This document shows positions 8,891 to 16,504 of a DNA stretch of 64,000 nucleotides, one piece after another; position 1 is the stretch's first letter; the number at the start of each line of letters is the position of its first letter. The stretch covers positions 1 to 64,000 of the forward strand of contig CAVZRQ010000009.1 in the NCBI GenBank assembly GCA_963777735.1, in the 5' to 3' direction. The notes under the pieces are model-generated. The model had not been told where the DNA came from. It searched no databases and saw only the letters and a program-made list of their open reading frames with translations. Made by a program: the position numbers and the translations under genes. This DNA is from ZC4RG30 sp963777735 (GTDB lineage: Bacteria > Pseudomonadota > Gammaproteobacteria > Steroidobacterales > Steroidobacteraceae).

Positions 8891-9514
8891 ATGACCGCAC
8901 GCCTCTACGTCATCTCCGCGCCCTCCGGCGCCGGCAAAACCAGCCTCGTGAAGGCCCTGCGCGAGCGCCTGCCCGCCCTGGCGGTCTCCACCTCCCACAC
9001 CACCCGCAAACCCCGGCCCACCGAGCAGGAAGGCCGCGAGTACTTCTTCGTCGACAACCACGAATTCGACGCGCTGGTGGACGATGGCGCCTTCCTGGAA
9101 CACGCCAAGGTGTTCGACAACCAGTACGGCACCAGCCGCTACCAGCTGGAAGACAAACTTGCCGCCGGCAGGGATGTGATCCTGGAGATCGACTGGCAGG
9201 GTGCCCGGCAGGTGCGCGCCGCCCTGCCGAGCTGCCGCACCATCTTCATCCTGCCGCCCTCGCCGGCGGCCCTGCGCACGCGGCTCACGGGCCGCAATAC
9301 CGATAGCCCCGCCGTCATCGAGCGCCGGCTGGCCGATGCGGTGTCCGACATGGCCCACTACCAGGAATTCGACTACGTGGTGGTGAACGACGACTTCGCC
9401 CAGGCGGTGGAGGATCTGGTGCAGATCGTGTCGGGCAACGGCGCCCGACTCGCCGCCGACCGCCCGGAACTCGCCGCGGTGGTCTCAAATCTGCTAGTAT
9501 TTCCAACCCCTTAA
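8891..9514 (+). CDS. gmk: Guanylate kinase
   Basis: Phosphorylates GMP to GDP, an essential step of GTP and dGTP supply. The 207-residue enzyme has the P-loop APSGAGKTS (residues 10-18), the GMP-binding STSHTTRKPRPTEQEGREYFFV block and the ILEIDWQGARQV segment. It sits in the classic order yicC-gmk-rpoZ-spoT, which ties GTP supply to (p)ppGpp metabolism. The 82-nt gap after yicC shows no convincing promoter, so co-transcription is likely. Confidence 0.98.
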   Translation: MTARLYVISAPSGAGKTSLVKALRERLPALAVSTSHTTRKPRPTEQEGREYFFVDNHEFDALVDDGAFLEHAKVFDNQYGTSRYQLEDKLAAGRDVILEIDWQGARQVRAALPSCRTIFILPPSPAALRTRLTGRNTDSPAVIERRLADAVSDMAHYQEFDYVVVNDDFAQAVEDLVQIVSGNGARLAADRPELAAVVSNLLVFPTP

Positions 9515-9538
9515 GCGCATTTCCTGCACAGGCGAAAC

Positions 9539-9820
9539 ATGGCCCGTATTACCGTCGAAGACTGCCTGCCCAACGTCGAAAACCTGTTTCAGCTGGTGCT
9601 GCTGGCTTCTGCCCGCGCCCGCCGCCTGGCCAATGGCGCCGAGCCCACCGTCCCGGTCGACAACGACAAGGTCACGGTCATCGCCCTGCGTGAAATCGCT
9701 GAAGGCAACATCACTCCCGAGATGCTGCTCGAGCCGGAGCCCATGCCTGAGCCGATCGTCAACGACATCGACGCCCAGATGGAAAACTTCCGCGCACCGC
9801 AGTTCGGTCTCGGGGATTAA
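9539..9820 (+). CDS. rpoZ: RNA polymerase omega subunit
   Basis: Small subunit (93 residues) that folds and stabilises beta' and forms part of the ppGpp site 1 on RNA polymerase. The N-terminus MARITVEDCLPNVENLFQLV and the RARRLANG segment are conserved. The C-terminal acidic tail is typical. It lies 24 nt after gmk and 12 nt before spoT, so the ppGpp synthetase/hydrolase and one of its target subunits are made together. Confidence 0.98.
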   Translation: MARITVEDCLPNVENLFQLVLLASARARRLANGAEPTVPVDNDKVTVIALREIAEGNITPEMLLEPEPMPEPIVNDIDAQMENFRAPQFGLGD

Positions 9821-9832
9821 CCAGCTACCGGT

Positions 9833-12007
9833 ATGGACTATGCGTCTTCGCTGCTTGGCCTGATTCCAGGTTCCAGCGCAAGGCGCACTCCCGGTCTGCG
9901 GGAGTTGCTGAACAAGGTCGAGACCTACCTGCCACCCGAGCAGGTGGCGCGCATCAAGGATGCCGCCGAGTTCGGCGCCGAGGCGCACCTCGGGCAGAAA
10001 CGCCTCAGCGGCGAACCCTACATCGCGCATCCGCTGGCCGCGGCGGAGATCCTTGCTGATCTCCACCTGGATGCCGACACGATTGTCGGCGCCATCCTGC
10101 ACGATGTCATTGAAGACACGCCCACACCGAAAGAAGTGATCGCGGCGCGCTTTGGCGCCGATGTGGCCGAGATCGTCGATGGCGTCACCAAGCTCGACCA
10201 GATCAAGTTCAAGAGCCGCGAGGAAGCGCAGGCCGAGAGCTTCCGCAAGATGCTGCTGGCGATGGTGCGCGATCTGCGCGTCATCATGGTCAAACTCGCC
10301 GACCGCACGCACAACATGCGCACGCTGGGCTCGATGTCGGTGCCGAAGCGGCGGCTGATTGCGCGCGAGACACTCGACATCTACGCGCCGGTGGCCGAAC
10401 GGCTGGGGCTCTACAAGATCAAGCTGGAACTGGAAGATCTCGGCTTCCAGGCTTTGTACCCGCAGCGTTACCGCGTGATCGAACGCGCCCTGAAGCGCGC
10501 GCGCGGCAACCAGAAGGAATTCCTCGGCAAGATCGAGACGGCCCTCGCCGAGGCGCTGAAGAAGGCGGGCATCGCCGGCAAGGTCGAATCGCGCGAGAAG
10601 CATCTTTACAGCGTGTATCGCAAGATGCGGCGCAAGAAGTCGCTGCTGGCGCAGGTGGTCGATGTGTACGGCCTGCGCATCCTGGTGGATTCGAACGACA
10701 CCTGCTATCGCACGCTGGGCGTGGTGCATGCCACCTACCGGCCGATGCCGGGCCGCTTCAAGGATTACATCGCGATTCCGCGCGTGAACGGCTACCAGTC
10801 GCTGCACACCACGCTGTTTGGCCCCAATGGCGTGCCCATCGAGGTGCAGATCCGCACCCAGGACATGCACCACGTGGCCGAGTCGGGTGTGGCCGCGCAC
10901 TGGAAGTACAAGGTCGGTGGCAGCACCGAATCCGCGCAGCAGGAACGGGCCCGCGCCTGGATCTCGCATCTGATGGAGATGCAGGCCAGCGGCAATGCGG
11001 AAGAATTCATCGAGAGCGTGAAGGTCGATCTCTTCCCCGACAAGGTCTATGTGTTCACGCCGAAGGGCGCGATCCTGCGGCTGCCGCGCGGCGCCACGGT
11101 GGTGGATTTCGCCTATGCCGTGCATACCGATGTGGGCAACCGCTGCGTGGCCGCGAAGGTGGATCGGCGGCTGTCGCCGCTGCGCACGGTGCTGCGCAAT
11201 GGGCAGACGGTGCAGATCATCACGGCCAAGGGCGCGTCGCCGAATCCTTCGTGGGTGAATTTCGTGGCCACCGCGAAGGCACGCAGTGCGATACGCGGCT
11301 ACCTCAAGACACTGCAGCGCTCCGAAGCCGTCGAGCTCGGCCTGCAGCTGCTGAACTCCGCACTGGAAGAGTTCCAGCTGAACATCGACCGCATCGAACC
11401 GGCGGCGATGACCCAGGTGCTGCAGGAACTGAACATCAAGGAACGCGACGAACTGCTCGCGCAGATTGGCCTCGGCGAGCGCCTCGCGCCGCTGGTGGCG
11501 CGCCGCCTGCTGCCAGGCGGGCACGATGAGAAGGGCGCGATCACGCCGCTGACGGTGGCCGGCACCGAAGGCCTGCTCGTGAGCTACGCGCGTTGCTGCC
11601 GCCCGATTCCGGATGATCCGATCATCGCCTTCCTTTCGCCCGGTCGCGGCATCGTCATCCACCGCGACACCTGCGGCAATGTCGAGGATTACCACAAGCA
11701 TCCGGAGAAATGGCAGCCGGTAACGTGGCAGGCGGATCTCAATCGCTACTTCAGCGCCGAGGTGCGCATCGAAGCGGCGAACAAGATCGGCATGCTGGCC
11801 AGCATCTCGGCGGCCATCGCCGGCACCGACACCAACATCGGCCATGCCACCGTCGAACAGCGCGATGGGGATGTCTCGCTCATCAAGCTCGAAGTGGAAG
11901 TGAAAGATCGCAAGCATCTGGCCCGCGTGGTGCGTACCATCCGCCAGATGCCGGAGATCCTGCGCGTGGCGCGCTACCTGGCTTCGAAACGGAACCACCA
12001 CGAATGA
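9833..12007 (+). CDS. spoT: Bifunctional (p)ppGpp synthetase/hydrolase SpoT
   Basis: Makes and degrades the stringent-response alarmone. The 724-residue protein has, in order, an HD hydrolase domain (HPLAAAEIL; His90-Asp91 in ILHDVIEDT), a synthetase domain (about residues 240-350, with RVNGYQSLHTT), a TGS domain (VYVFTPKGAILRLPRGATVVDFAYAVHTDVG), a conserved Cys-rich CRPI region near residue 590 and a C-terminal ACT domain. The intact HD box indicates hydrolase activity, which separates it from RelA. A roughly 20-residue N-terminal extension precedes the usual start region. The ridA start codon overlaps the stop (ATGA). Confidence 0.96.
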   Translation: MDYASSLLGLIPGSSARRTPGLRELLNKVETYLPPEQVARIKDAAEFGAEAHLGQKRLSGEPYIAHPLAAAEILADLHLDADTIVGAILHDVIEDTPTPKEVIAARFGADVAEIVDGVTKLDQIKFKSREEAQAESFRKMLLAMVRDLRVIMVKLADRTHNMRTLGSMSVPKRRLIARETLDIYAPVAERLGLYKIKLELEDLGFQALYPQRYRVIERALKRARGNQKEFLGKIETALAEALKKAGIAGKVESREKHLYSVYRKMRRKKSLLAQVVDVYGLRILVDSNDTCYRTLGVVHATYRPMPGRFKDYIAIPRVNGYQSLHTTLFGPNGVPIEVQIRTQDMHHVAESGVAAHWKYKVGGSTESAQQERARAWISHLMEMQASGNAEEFIESVKVDLFPDKVYVFTPKGAILRLPRGATVVDFAYAVHTDVGNRCVAAKVDRRLSPLRTVLRNGQTVQIITAKGASPNPSWVNFVATAKARSAIRGYLKTLQRSEAVELGLQLLNSALEEFQLNIDRIEPAAMTQVLQELNIKERDELLAQIGLGERLAPLVARRLLPGGHDEKGAITPLTVAGTEGLLVSYARCCRPIPDDPIIAFLSPGRGIVIHRDTCGNVEDYHKHPEKWQPVTWQADLNRYFSAEVRIEAANKIGMLASISAAIAGTDTNIGHATVEQRDGDVSLIKLEVEVKDRKHLARVVRTIRQMPEILRVARYLASKRNHHE

Positions 12008-12384
12008 CCCGCCAGATCATCAGCACGCCCAATGCCCCCGCCGCCATCGGCACCTATTCGCAGGCCGTGCGCGTGGGCAACACCGTTTATCTTTCGGGCC
12101 AGATCCCGCTCGACCCGGCCACCATGCAGCTCGTCAGTGGCGACATCGACGCCGAGATCCGCCGCGTGTTCGACAACCTCGTGGCGGTGGCAGAAGCCGC
12201 TGGCGGCACACTGAACGATGCCGTGAAGGTCACCGTGTTCCTCACGGATCTTGCGCACTTCGGCCGCGTGAACGAGATCATGGCCACGTATTTCCAGCAG
12301 CCCTACCCGGCCCGCGCTGCCGTGGGTGTTGCCGCGCTGCCGCGCGGCGCGCGCGTGGAGATGGAGTGCATCTTAAGTCTTTGA
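12004..12384 (+). CDS. ridA: 2-iminobutanoate/2-iminopropanoate deaminase RidA
   Basis: Hydrolyses reactive enamine/imine intermediates released by PLP enzymes such as threonine dehydratase. The 126-residue product has the YjgF/RidA signatures: IGTYSQAVRVGNTVYLSGQIPLDP, the invariant Arg in the ARAAVGVAALPRGARVEMEC tail, and DAVKVTVFLTD. The ATG at 12004 overlaps the spoT stop by 4 nt. Its last 19 nt overlap the probable GTG start of recG, so spoT-ridA-recG is one transcription unit. Confidence 0.97.
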   Translation: MTRQIISTPNAPAAIGTYSQAVRVGNTVYLSGQIPLDPATMQLVSGDIDAEIRRVFDNLVAVAEAAGGTLNDAVKVTVFLTDLAHFGRVNEIMATYFQQPYPARAAVGVAALPRGARVEMECILSL

Positions 12385-14411
12385 CGCCGGGGCCGGAGGC
12401 CAGCACGGGAGTTGCGACAGCCGCCGACCCTCTCTTCCTGCTGCCCTCGCGCTACGAAGATCGCACGCGTGTCACGGCGATCGGCGCATTGCTCAACGGC
12501 GTGCGCGCGGTGGTGGAAGGCGAAGTGCAGCTGGTGGATGTGGTGCATCGCCGGCGCCGCGCGATGCTGGTGCGGCTTTCCGATGGTTCCGGATTCCTGA
12601 ACCTCCGGTTCTTCTACTTCTCGCGCGCGCAGCAGGATGGCCTCGCTCGCGGCACGCGCTTGCGCTGTGTGGGTGAGGCGCGGCGTGGGCCGCAGGGCCT
12701 GGAGATGGTGCATCCGGAATACCGGGTCATGCGTCCGGGCAGCATCGAGCCGCTCGATGATCGACTCACGCCGATCTACCCGCTCACCGAAGGCCAGACC
12801 CAGGGTCGCGTGCGCGCGCTGGTGAACAAGGCACTGGTGCGGCTCGCGGCGAATCCCGCGCAGGATCTGCTGCCCGCCGCGATTGTCGAGCGGCTGGAGC
12901 TGCCTTCATTGAGGGAAGCCCTGGAATTCGTGCATCACCCGCCGGTGGGCACTTCGCTCGCATCGCTCGCCGCCGGTCGCCATCCCGCGCAGCGACGCCT
13001 CGCCTTCGAGGAACTGCTCGCGCATCAGCTCTCGCTGCAGCAGCTGAAGCAACGCATCCAGGCAGACCCGGCGCCGGCATTGTCCGATGCGAAGCAACTG
13101 GCGCAACGCTTCATCCAGAGCCTGCCCTTCCCGCTCACCGGCGCGCAGACGCGCGTGCTCGCCGAAGTGGAACACGATCTGCAACTGCTGCAGCCCATGG
13201 TGCGCCTGGTGCAGGGCGATGTGGGCTGCGGCAAGACCGTGATCGCTGCTGCGGCCGCGGCGCGCGCGGTGGGCAGCGGCAGCCAGGCCGCCTTGATGGC
13301 ACCCACCGAGCTGCTGGCCGAGCAGCACTGGCGCTCGCTGGATGGCTGGTTCCGCCCGTTGGGCATCACCGTTGCGCTGCTCTCCGGCTCGCAGCCTGCG
13401 CGCACACGGCGTAGTGCACTCGAGGCCGTCGCCAATGGCGACGTGCAGATCGCCGTCGGCACGCACGCCCTGTTCCAGGAAGGCGTGGTGTTCCAGGATC
13501 TCGCACTGGTGGTGGTGGATGAACAGCATCGCTTCGGCGTGCAGCAACGCCTGCGCCTGAAGGAAAAAGGCAGTCGCAGCGGCCGCGCGCCGCATCAGCT
13601 CATCATGACGGCCACGCCCATCCCCCGCACCCTCGCCATGACGGCCTATGCCGATCTCGATGTCTCGGTGATCGACGAACTGCCACCGGGCCGCACGCCG
13701 GTGCGCACCGTGGTGCTGCCGGAAGAGCGTCGCGCCGATGTGGTGGAGCGCATCCACAGCGCCTGCGTCGAAGGTCGGCAGGCCTACTGGGTCTGCACGC
13801 TGATCGACGAATCCGAAGAGCTGCGCGCCCAGGCTGCCGAGGAAACCGCCGGCGCGCTCACCGAGGCCTTGCCCACGCTGCACGTCGGGCTTGTGCACGG
13901 CCGCATGACTCCGCGCGCCAAGGAAAAGGCCATGCACGATTTCAAGAGCGGCCACACGCAGCTGCTGGTGGCCACCACCGTCATCGAGGTGGGCGTCGAT
14001 GTGCCCAACGCCAGCCTGATGGTGATCGAGAATGCCGAGCGCATGGGCCTCGCCCAGCTGCACCAGCTGCGCGGCCGCGTGGGCCGGGGTTCGCAGGAAT
14101 CCAGCTGCGTGCTGCTGTATCGCGCGCCGCTTTCGCCGCTCGCCCGCGAACGCCTGGCCACATTGCGCGACACCAACGACGGCTTCGAAATCGCGCGCCG
14201 CGATCTCGAACTGCGCGGCCCCGGCGAACTGCTCGGCACCCGCCAGACCGGCCTCGCCGAACTGAAGGTCGCCGACCTCATCCGCGACGCCGACCTGCTC
14301 CCCCAGGTGCGCTCGACGGCCGAAGCACTGCTGCGTGACAATGCCGCCTGTGTCGCGCCATTGCGGCTGCGCTGGATAGGAACCGCCGAGGAATATGGCC
14401 GCATCGGTTAA
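12366..14411 (+). CDS. recG: ATP-dependent DNA helicase RecG, short N-terminus
   Basis: Superfamily-2 helicase that reverses stalled replication forks and migrates Holliday junctions. Visible are the wedge/OB domain (residues about 20-150), motif I GDVGCGKTVIA, motif Ia MAPTELLAEQH, DEQHRFG (DEAH-like motif II), motif III MTATPIPRTLAMT, motif V VATTVIEVGVDVPNA, motif VI QLHQLRGRVGRG and the C-terminal TRG segment. At 681 residues it is slightly short: the usual LPGVGPALAxxLxxLGI hairpin before LLFLLPSRYEDRT is compressed to about 17 residues. The start is GTG at 12366 with GGAG 8 nt upstream, inside the ridA 3' end. The ubiA start overlaps the stop by 17 nt. Confidence 0.94.
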   Translation: MHLKSLTPGPEASTGVATAADPLFLLPSRYEDRTRVTAIGALLNGVRAVVEGEVQLVDVVHRRRRAMLVRLSDGSGFLNLRFFYFSRAQQDGLARGTRLRCVGEARRGPQGLEMVHPEYRVMRPGSIEPLDDRLTPIYPLTEGQTQGRVRALVNKALVRLAANPAQDLLPAAIVERLELPSLREALEFVHHPPVGTSLASLAAGRHPAQRRLAFEELLAHQLSLQQLKQRIQADPAPALSDAKQLAQRFIQSLPFPLTGAQTRVLAEVEHDLQLLQPMVRLVQGDVGCGKTVIAAAAAARAVGSGSQAALMAPTELLAEQHWRSLDGWFRPLGITVALLSGSQPARTRRSALEAVANGDVQIAVGTHALFQEGVVFQDLALVVVDEQHRFGVQQRLRLKEKGSRSGRAPHQLIMTATPIPRTLAMTAYADLDVSVIDELPPGRTPVRTVVLPEERRADVVERIHSACVEGRQAYWVCTLIDESEELRAQAAEETAGALTEALPTLHVGLVHGRMTPRAKEKAMHDFKSGHTQLLVATTVIEVGVDVPNASLMVIENAERMGLAQLHQLRGRVGRGSQESSCVLLYRAPLSPLARERLATLRDTNDGFEIARRDLELRGPGELLGTRQTGLAELKVADLIRDADLLPQVRSTAEALLRDNAACVAPLRLRWIGTAEEYGRIG

Positions 14412-15306
14412 GGAAGGCTTCCGTGGCTTGCCCGCTGCACCCTTGCTGCGGCGCCTGCATGGTTATGCCCAGCTCACGCGCCTGAATCGCCCCATCGGCA
14501 TCGGCCTCCTGCTGTGGCCCACGCTATGGGCGCTGTGGATCGCCGCGCGCGCCCTGCCCGACGCGCCGCAGGTTCCCGCGCTGAACCTGCTGCTGATCTT
14601 CATCGCCGGCACCGTGGTGATGCGCTCTGCCGGCTGCGTCATCAACGACTTCGCCGATCGCGACATCGACCCGCATGTGAAGCGCACCAAGGGCCGGCCG
14701 CTGGCCTCACGGCAGATTTCCCCCTACGACGCCCTCGCGCTGTTCGGTGTGCTGGTGCTGTTCGCGCTGTGGCTCGTCACCCGCCTCGACACCCGCACCG
14801 TGTATTTCTCGTTCATCGGTGCAGCGCTCACCGTGAGCTACCCGTTCATGAAGCGGTTCTTCCCGCTGCCGCAGTTCTATCTGGGTGCTGCCTTCGGCTG
14901 GGCCGTGCCCATGGCCTTCGTCGCGACGCTGGGCGAGGTGCCGCGCACCGGCTGGTTGCTGTTCATCGTCACGGTGCTGTGGGCCGGCATCTACGACACG
15001 CAGTACGCCATGGTCGATCGCGACGACGACCTCAAGATCGGCGTGCAGTCCACCGCCATCGCCTTCGGCGACATGGACACCATGCTGATCGGCGTGATGC
15101 AGGTGATGGTGCTCGCCGGCCTGCTGATGATCGGCCGCGCCACCGGGCTGGAATGGCCCTTCTATGCCTCGCTGCTCGCCGCGGCCGCGCTGTTCCTGTG
15201 GCAGCAATGGCTGATCCGCAACCGCGAACGCGACGGCTGCTTCCAGGCCTTCCTGAACAACAACTGGGTGGGGCTTGTCGTGCTGATCGGGATCATCGCC
15301 GCATGA
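14395..15306 (+). CDS. ubiA: 4-hydroxybenzoate octaprenyltransferase
   Basis: Inner-membrane prenyltransferase that attaches the polyprenyl tail to 4-hydroxybenzoate in ubiquinone synthesis. The 303-residue protein has the two aspartate-rich Mg-diphosphate sites, NDFADRDID (residues 84-92) and DRDDDLKIG (near residue 208), and about eight hydrophobic segments. Length and motifs fit UbiA rather than heme O synthase, which is present separately near 35 kb. It overlaps recG upstream by 17 nt and the next gene downstream by 4 nt. Confidence 0.96.
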   Translation: MAASVKEGFRGLPAAPLLRRLHGYAQLTRLNRPIGIGLLLWPTLWALWIAARALPDAPQVPALNLLLIFIAGTVVMRSAGCVINDFADRDIDPHVKRTKGRPLASRQISPYDALALFGVLVLFALWLVTRLDTRTVYFSFIGAALTVSYPFMKRFFPLPQFYLGAAFGWAVPMAFVATLGEVPRTGWLLFIVTVLWAGIYDTQYAMVDRDDDLKIGVQSTAIAFGDMDTMLIGVMQVMVLAGLLMIGRATGLEWPFYASLLAAAALFLWQQWLIRNRERDGCFQAFLNNNWVGLVVLIGIIAA

Positions 15307-16355
15307 GCACCGGGCCGAACTCGCCCAGCCCCGCGCCGACATCGCCGGGGCTGGATGCCGCCGGCGAACTCGATGCAGCCGGCCGTCACAACGAGGCGAT
15401 CGAAGTGCTGCGCAAGGCCAGCCTGCAGGGTGATCTGCCGGCCATGAGCGAGCTCGGGCATCGCGTGTTGTCCGGCGATCGCGCACCACTTTCGGCATTG
15501 CATGGCCTCGCCTTCGTGCGCGAGGCAGCCAAACGCGGTGAAGCGCGCGCCATGACCCTGGTGGCGGCATTGACGGCCGCAGGCGCCTATCTGAAGCAGG
15601 ACTGGCGAGGCGCGCTGCAGCTGCTGGGCGAAGCTGCAGTGGCCGGCAGCGCAGCGGCGCGCGGCCAGCTCGCCGCCCTGCAGCCGCCGGACGCCGCGCC
15701 GGCAGACTGGGCCACCATGGCAGCCCGCGTGCCGCTGGAAGAATGGCTGCAGCCAGCCGCACAGGTGCAGCTGCACGAGAACGTGCGCCAGGTACCCGCC
15801 ATGGTTCCAGCGGCGGCCTGCGCGTGGCTGATCCAGCGGGGTTCTGTGGGGCAGCAACGGGCCATCGTGTACGACTCGGTGAGCCGCAGCAATATCGTGC
15901 ACCAGATGCGCACCAACACCATGGCGGTTTTCAACTACACGACCATCGACGTGGTGCAGTTTCTGCTGCAGGCCCGCATGTCGCACACCTGCGGTTATCC
16001 GATGCAGCATTTCGAAACGCCGCAGATCCTGCATTACAACGTCGGCGAGGAAATCACGCCGCATTTTGATTTCATCGATGCGAAAGCGGCCGATTACGCG
16101 CAGCAGATAAAGGAGAAGGGTCAGCGCATGATCACCTTCCTGCTGTATCTGAATGACGAATACGAGGGCGGGGAGACCACCTTCCCCGAGCTCGGGATCG
16201 TCCATCGTGGCACCCGCGGCAACGGCCTCTACTTCATCAACGCCCATCCGGATCTCAAGCCGGACCGGCGCATGCTGCACACGGGCTCACCCCCCACTTC
16301 CGGGGAGAAATGGATCGTCACGCAGTTCATCGTCAGCAAGGCCCTGCGCCCCTGA
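15303..16355 (+). CDS. Sel1-repeat/prolyl 4-hydroxylase-like 2-oxoglutarate Fe(II) oxygenase
   Basis: A 350-residue protein with two parts. The N-terminal half (about residues 20-140) is alanine-rich with Sel1/TPR-like helical repeats (DAAGRHNEAIEVLRKASLQGDLPAMSELGHRVL; KRGEARAMTLVAAL; WRGALQLLGEAAVAGSAAARGQL). The C-terminal half (about 190-350) is a P4H-alpha-type double-stranded beta-helix. Its iron ligands are HFDFID (H-x-D) and the distal His in RRMLHTG, and a 2-oxoglutarate-binding Lys sits in SGEKWIVTQF. The substrate is unknown; the repeats may bind a protein target. It overlaps ubiA by ATGA and has no signal peptide, so it is cytoplasmic. Confidence 0.88.
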   Translation: MSTGPNSPSPAPTSPGLDAAGELDAAGRHNEAIEVLRKASLQGDLPAMSELGHRVLSGDRAPLSALHGLAFVREAAKRGEARAMTLVAALTAAGAYLKQDWRGALQLLGEAAVAGSAAARGQLAALQPPDAAPADWATMAARVPLEEWLQPAAQVQLHENVRQVPAMVPAAACAWLIQRGSVGQQRAIVYDSVSRSNIVHQMRTNTMAVFNYTTIDVVQFLLQARMSHTCGYPMQHFETPQILHYNVGEEITPHFDFIDAKAADYAQQIKEKGQRMITFLLYLNDEYEGGETTFPELGIVHRGTRGNGLYFINAHPDLKPDRRMLHTGSPPTSGEKWIVTQFIVSKALRP

Positions 16356-16388
16356 CCTGCGCGGAAAGCAGCACACAATTCTTTGCGC

Positions 16389-16418
16389 AAAAAAAACGGC
16401 GGGTGTTGCCACCCGCCG
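16389..16418 (-). terminator. Rho-independent terminator of the TonB receptor gene
   Basis: A perfect 8-bp stem, CGGCGGGT (16397-16404) with ACCCGCCG (16411-16418), has a 6-nt loop. On the minus strand it is followed by eight T residues (16389-16396). It lies about 90 nt past the TonB-receptor stop. A second perfect 9-bp hairpin without a T-tract (16444-16452 with 16465-16473) stands between the two and may protect the 3' end. Confidence 0.88.
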
Positions 16419-16504
16419 CTCTCTGACCCATCAGCTGTAGACAGTGCCCCGGCGAATCTCGTTACCGGGGCACCAGGGGGGTCGCGCCTCGCGGCGCCTG
16501 AAGG

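Noticed and set aside
9494..12001. 835-codon open frame on the minus strand
   Set aside because: It is exactly antisense to spoT, His/Arg-rich with no domain, and arises from GC-rich third positions of the plus-strand gene.
16444..16473. Second hairpin (9-bp perfect stem) as an independent terminator
   Set aside because: No T-run follows it on either strand; the neighbouring hairpin at 16389-16418 is the better terminator.
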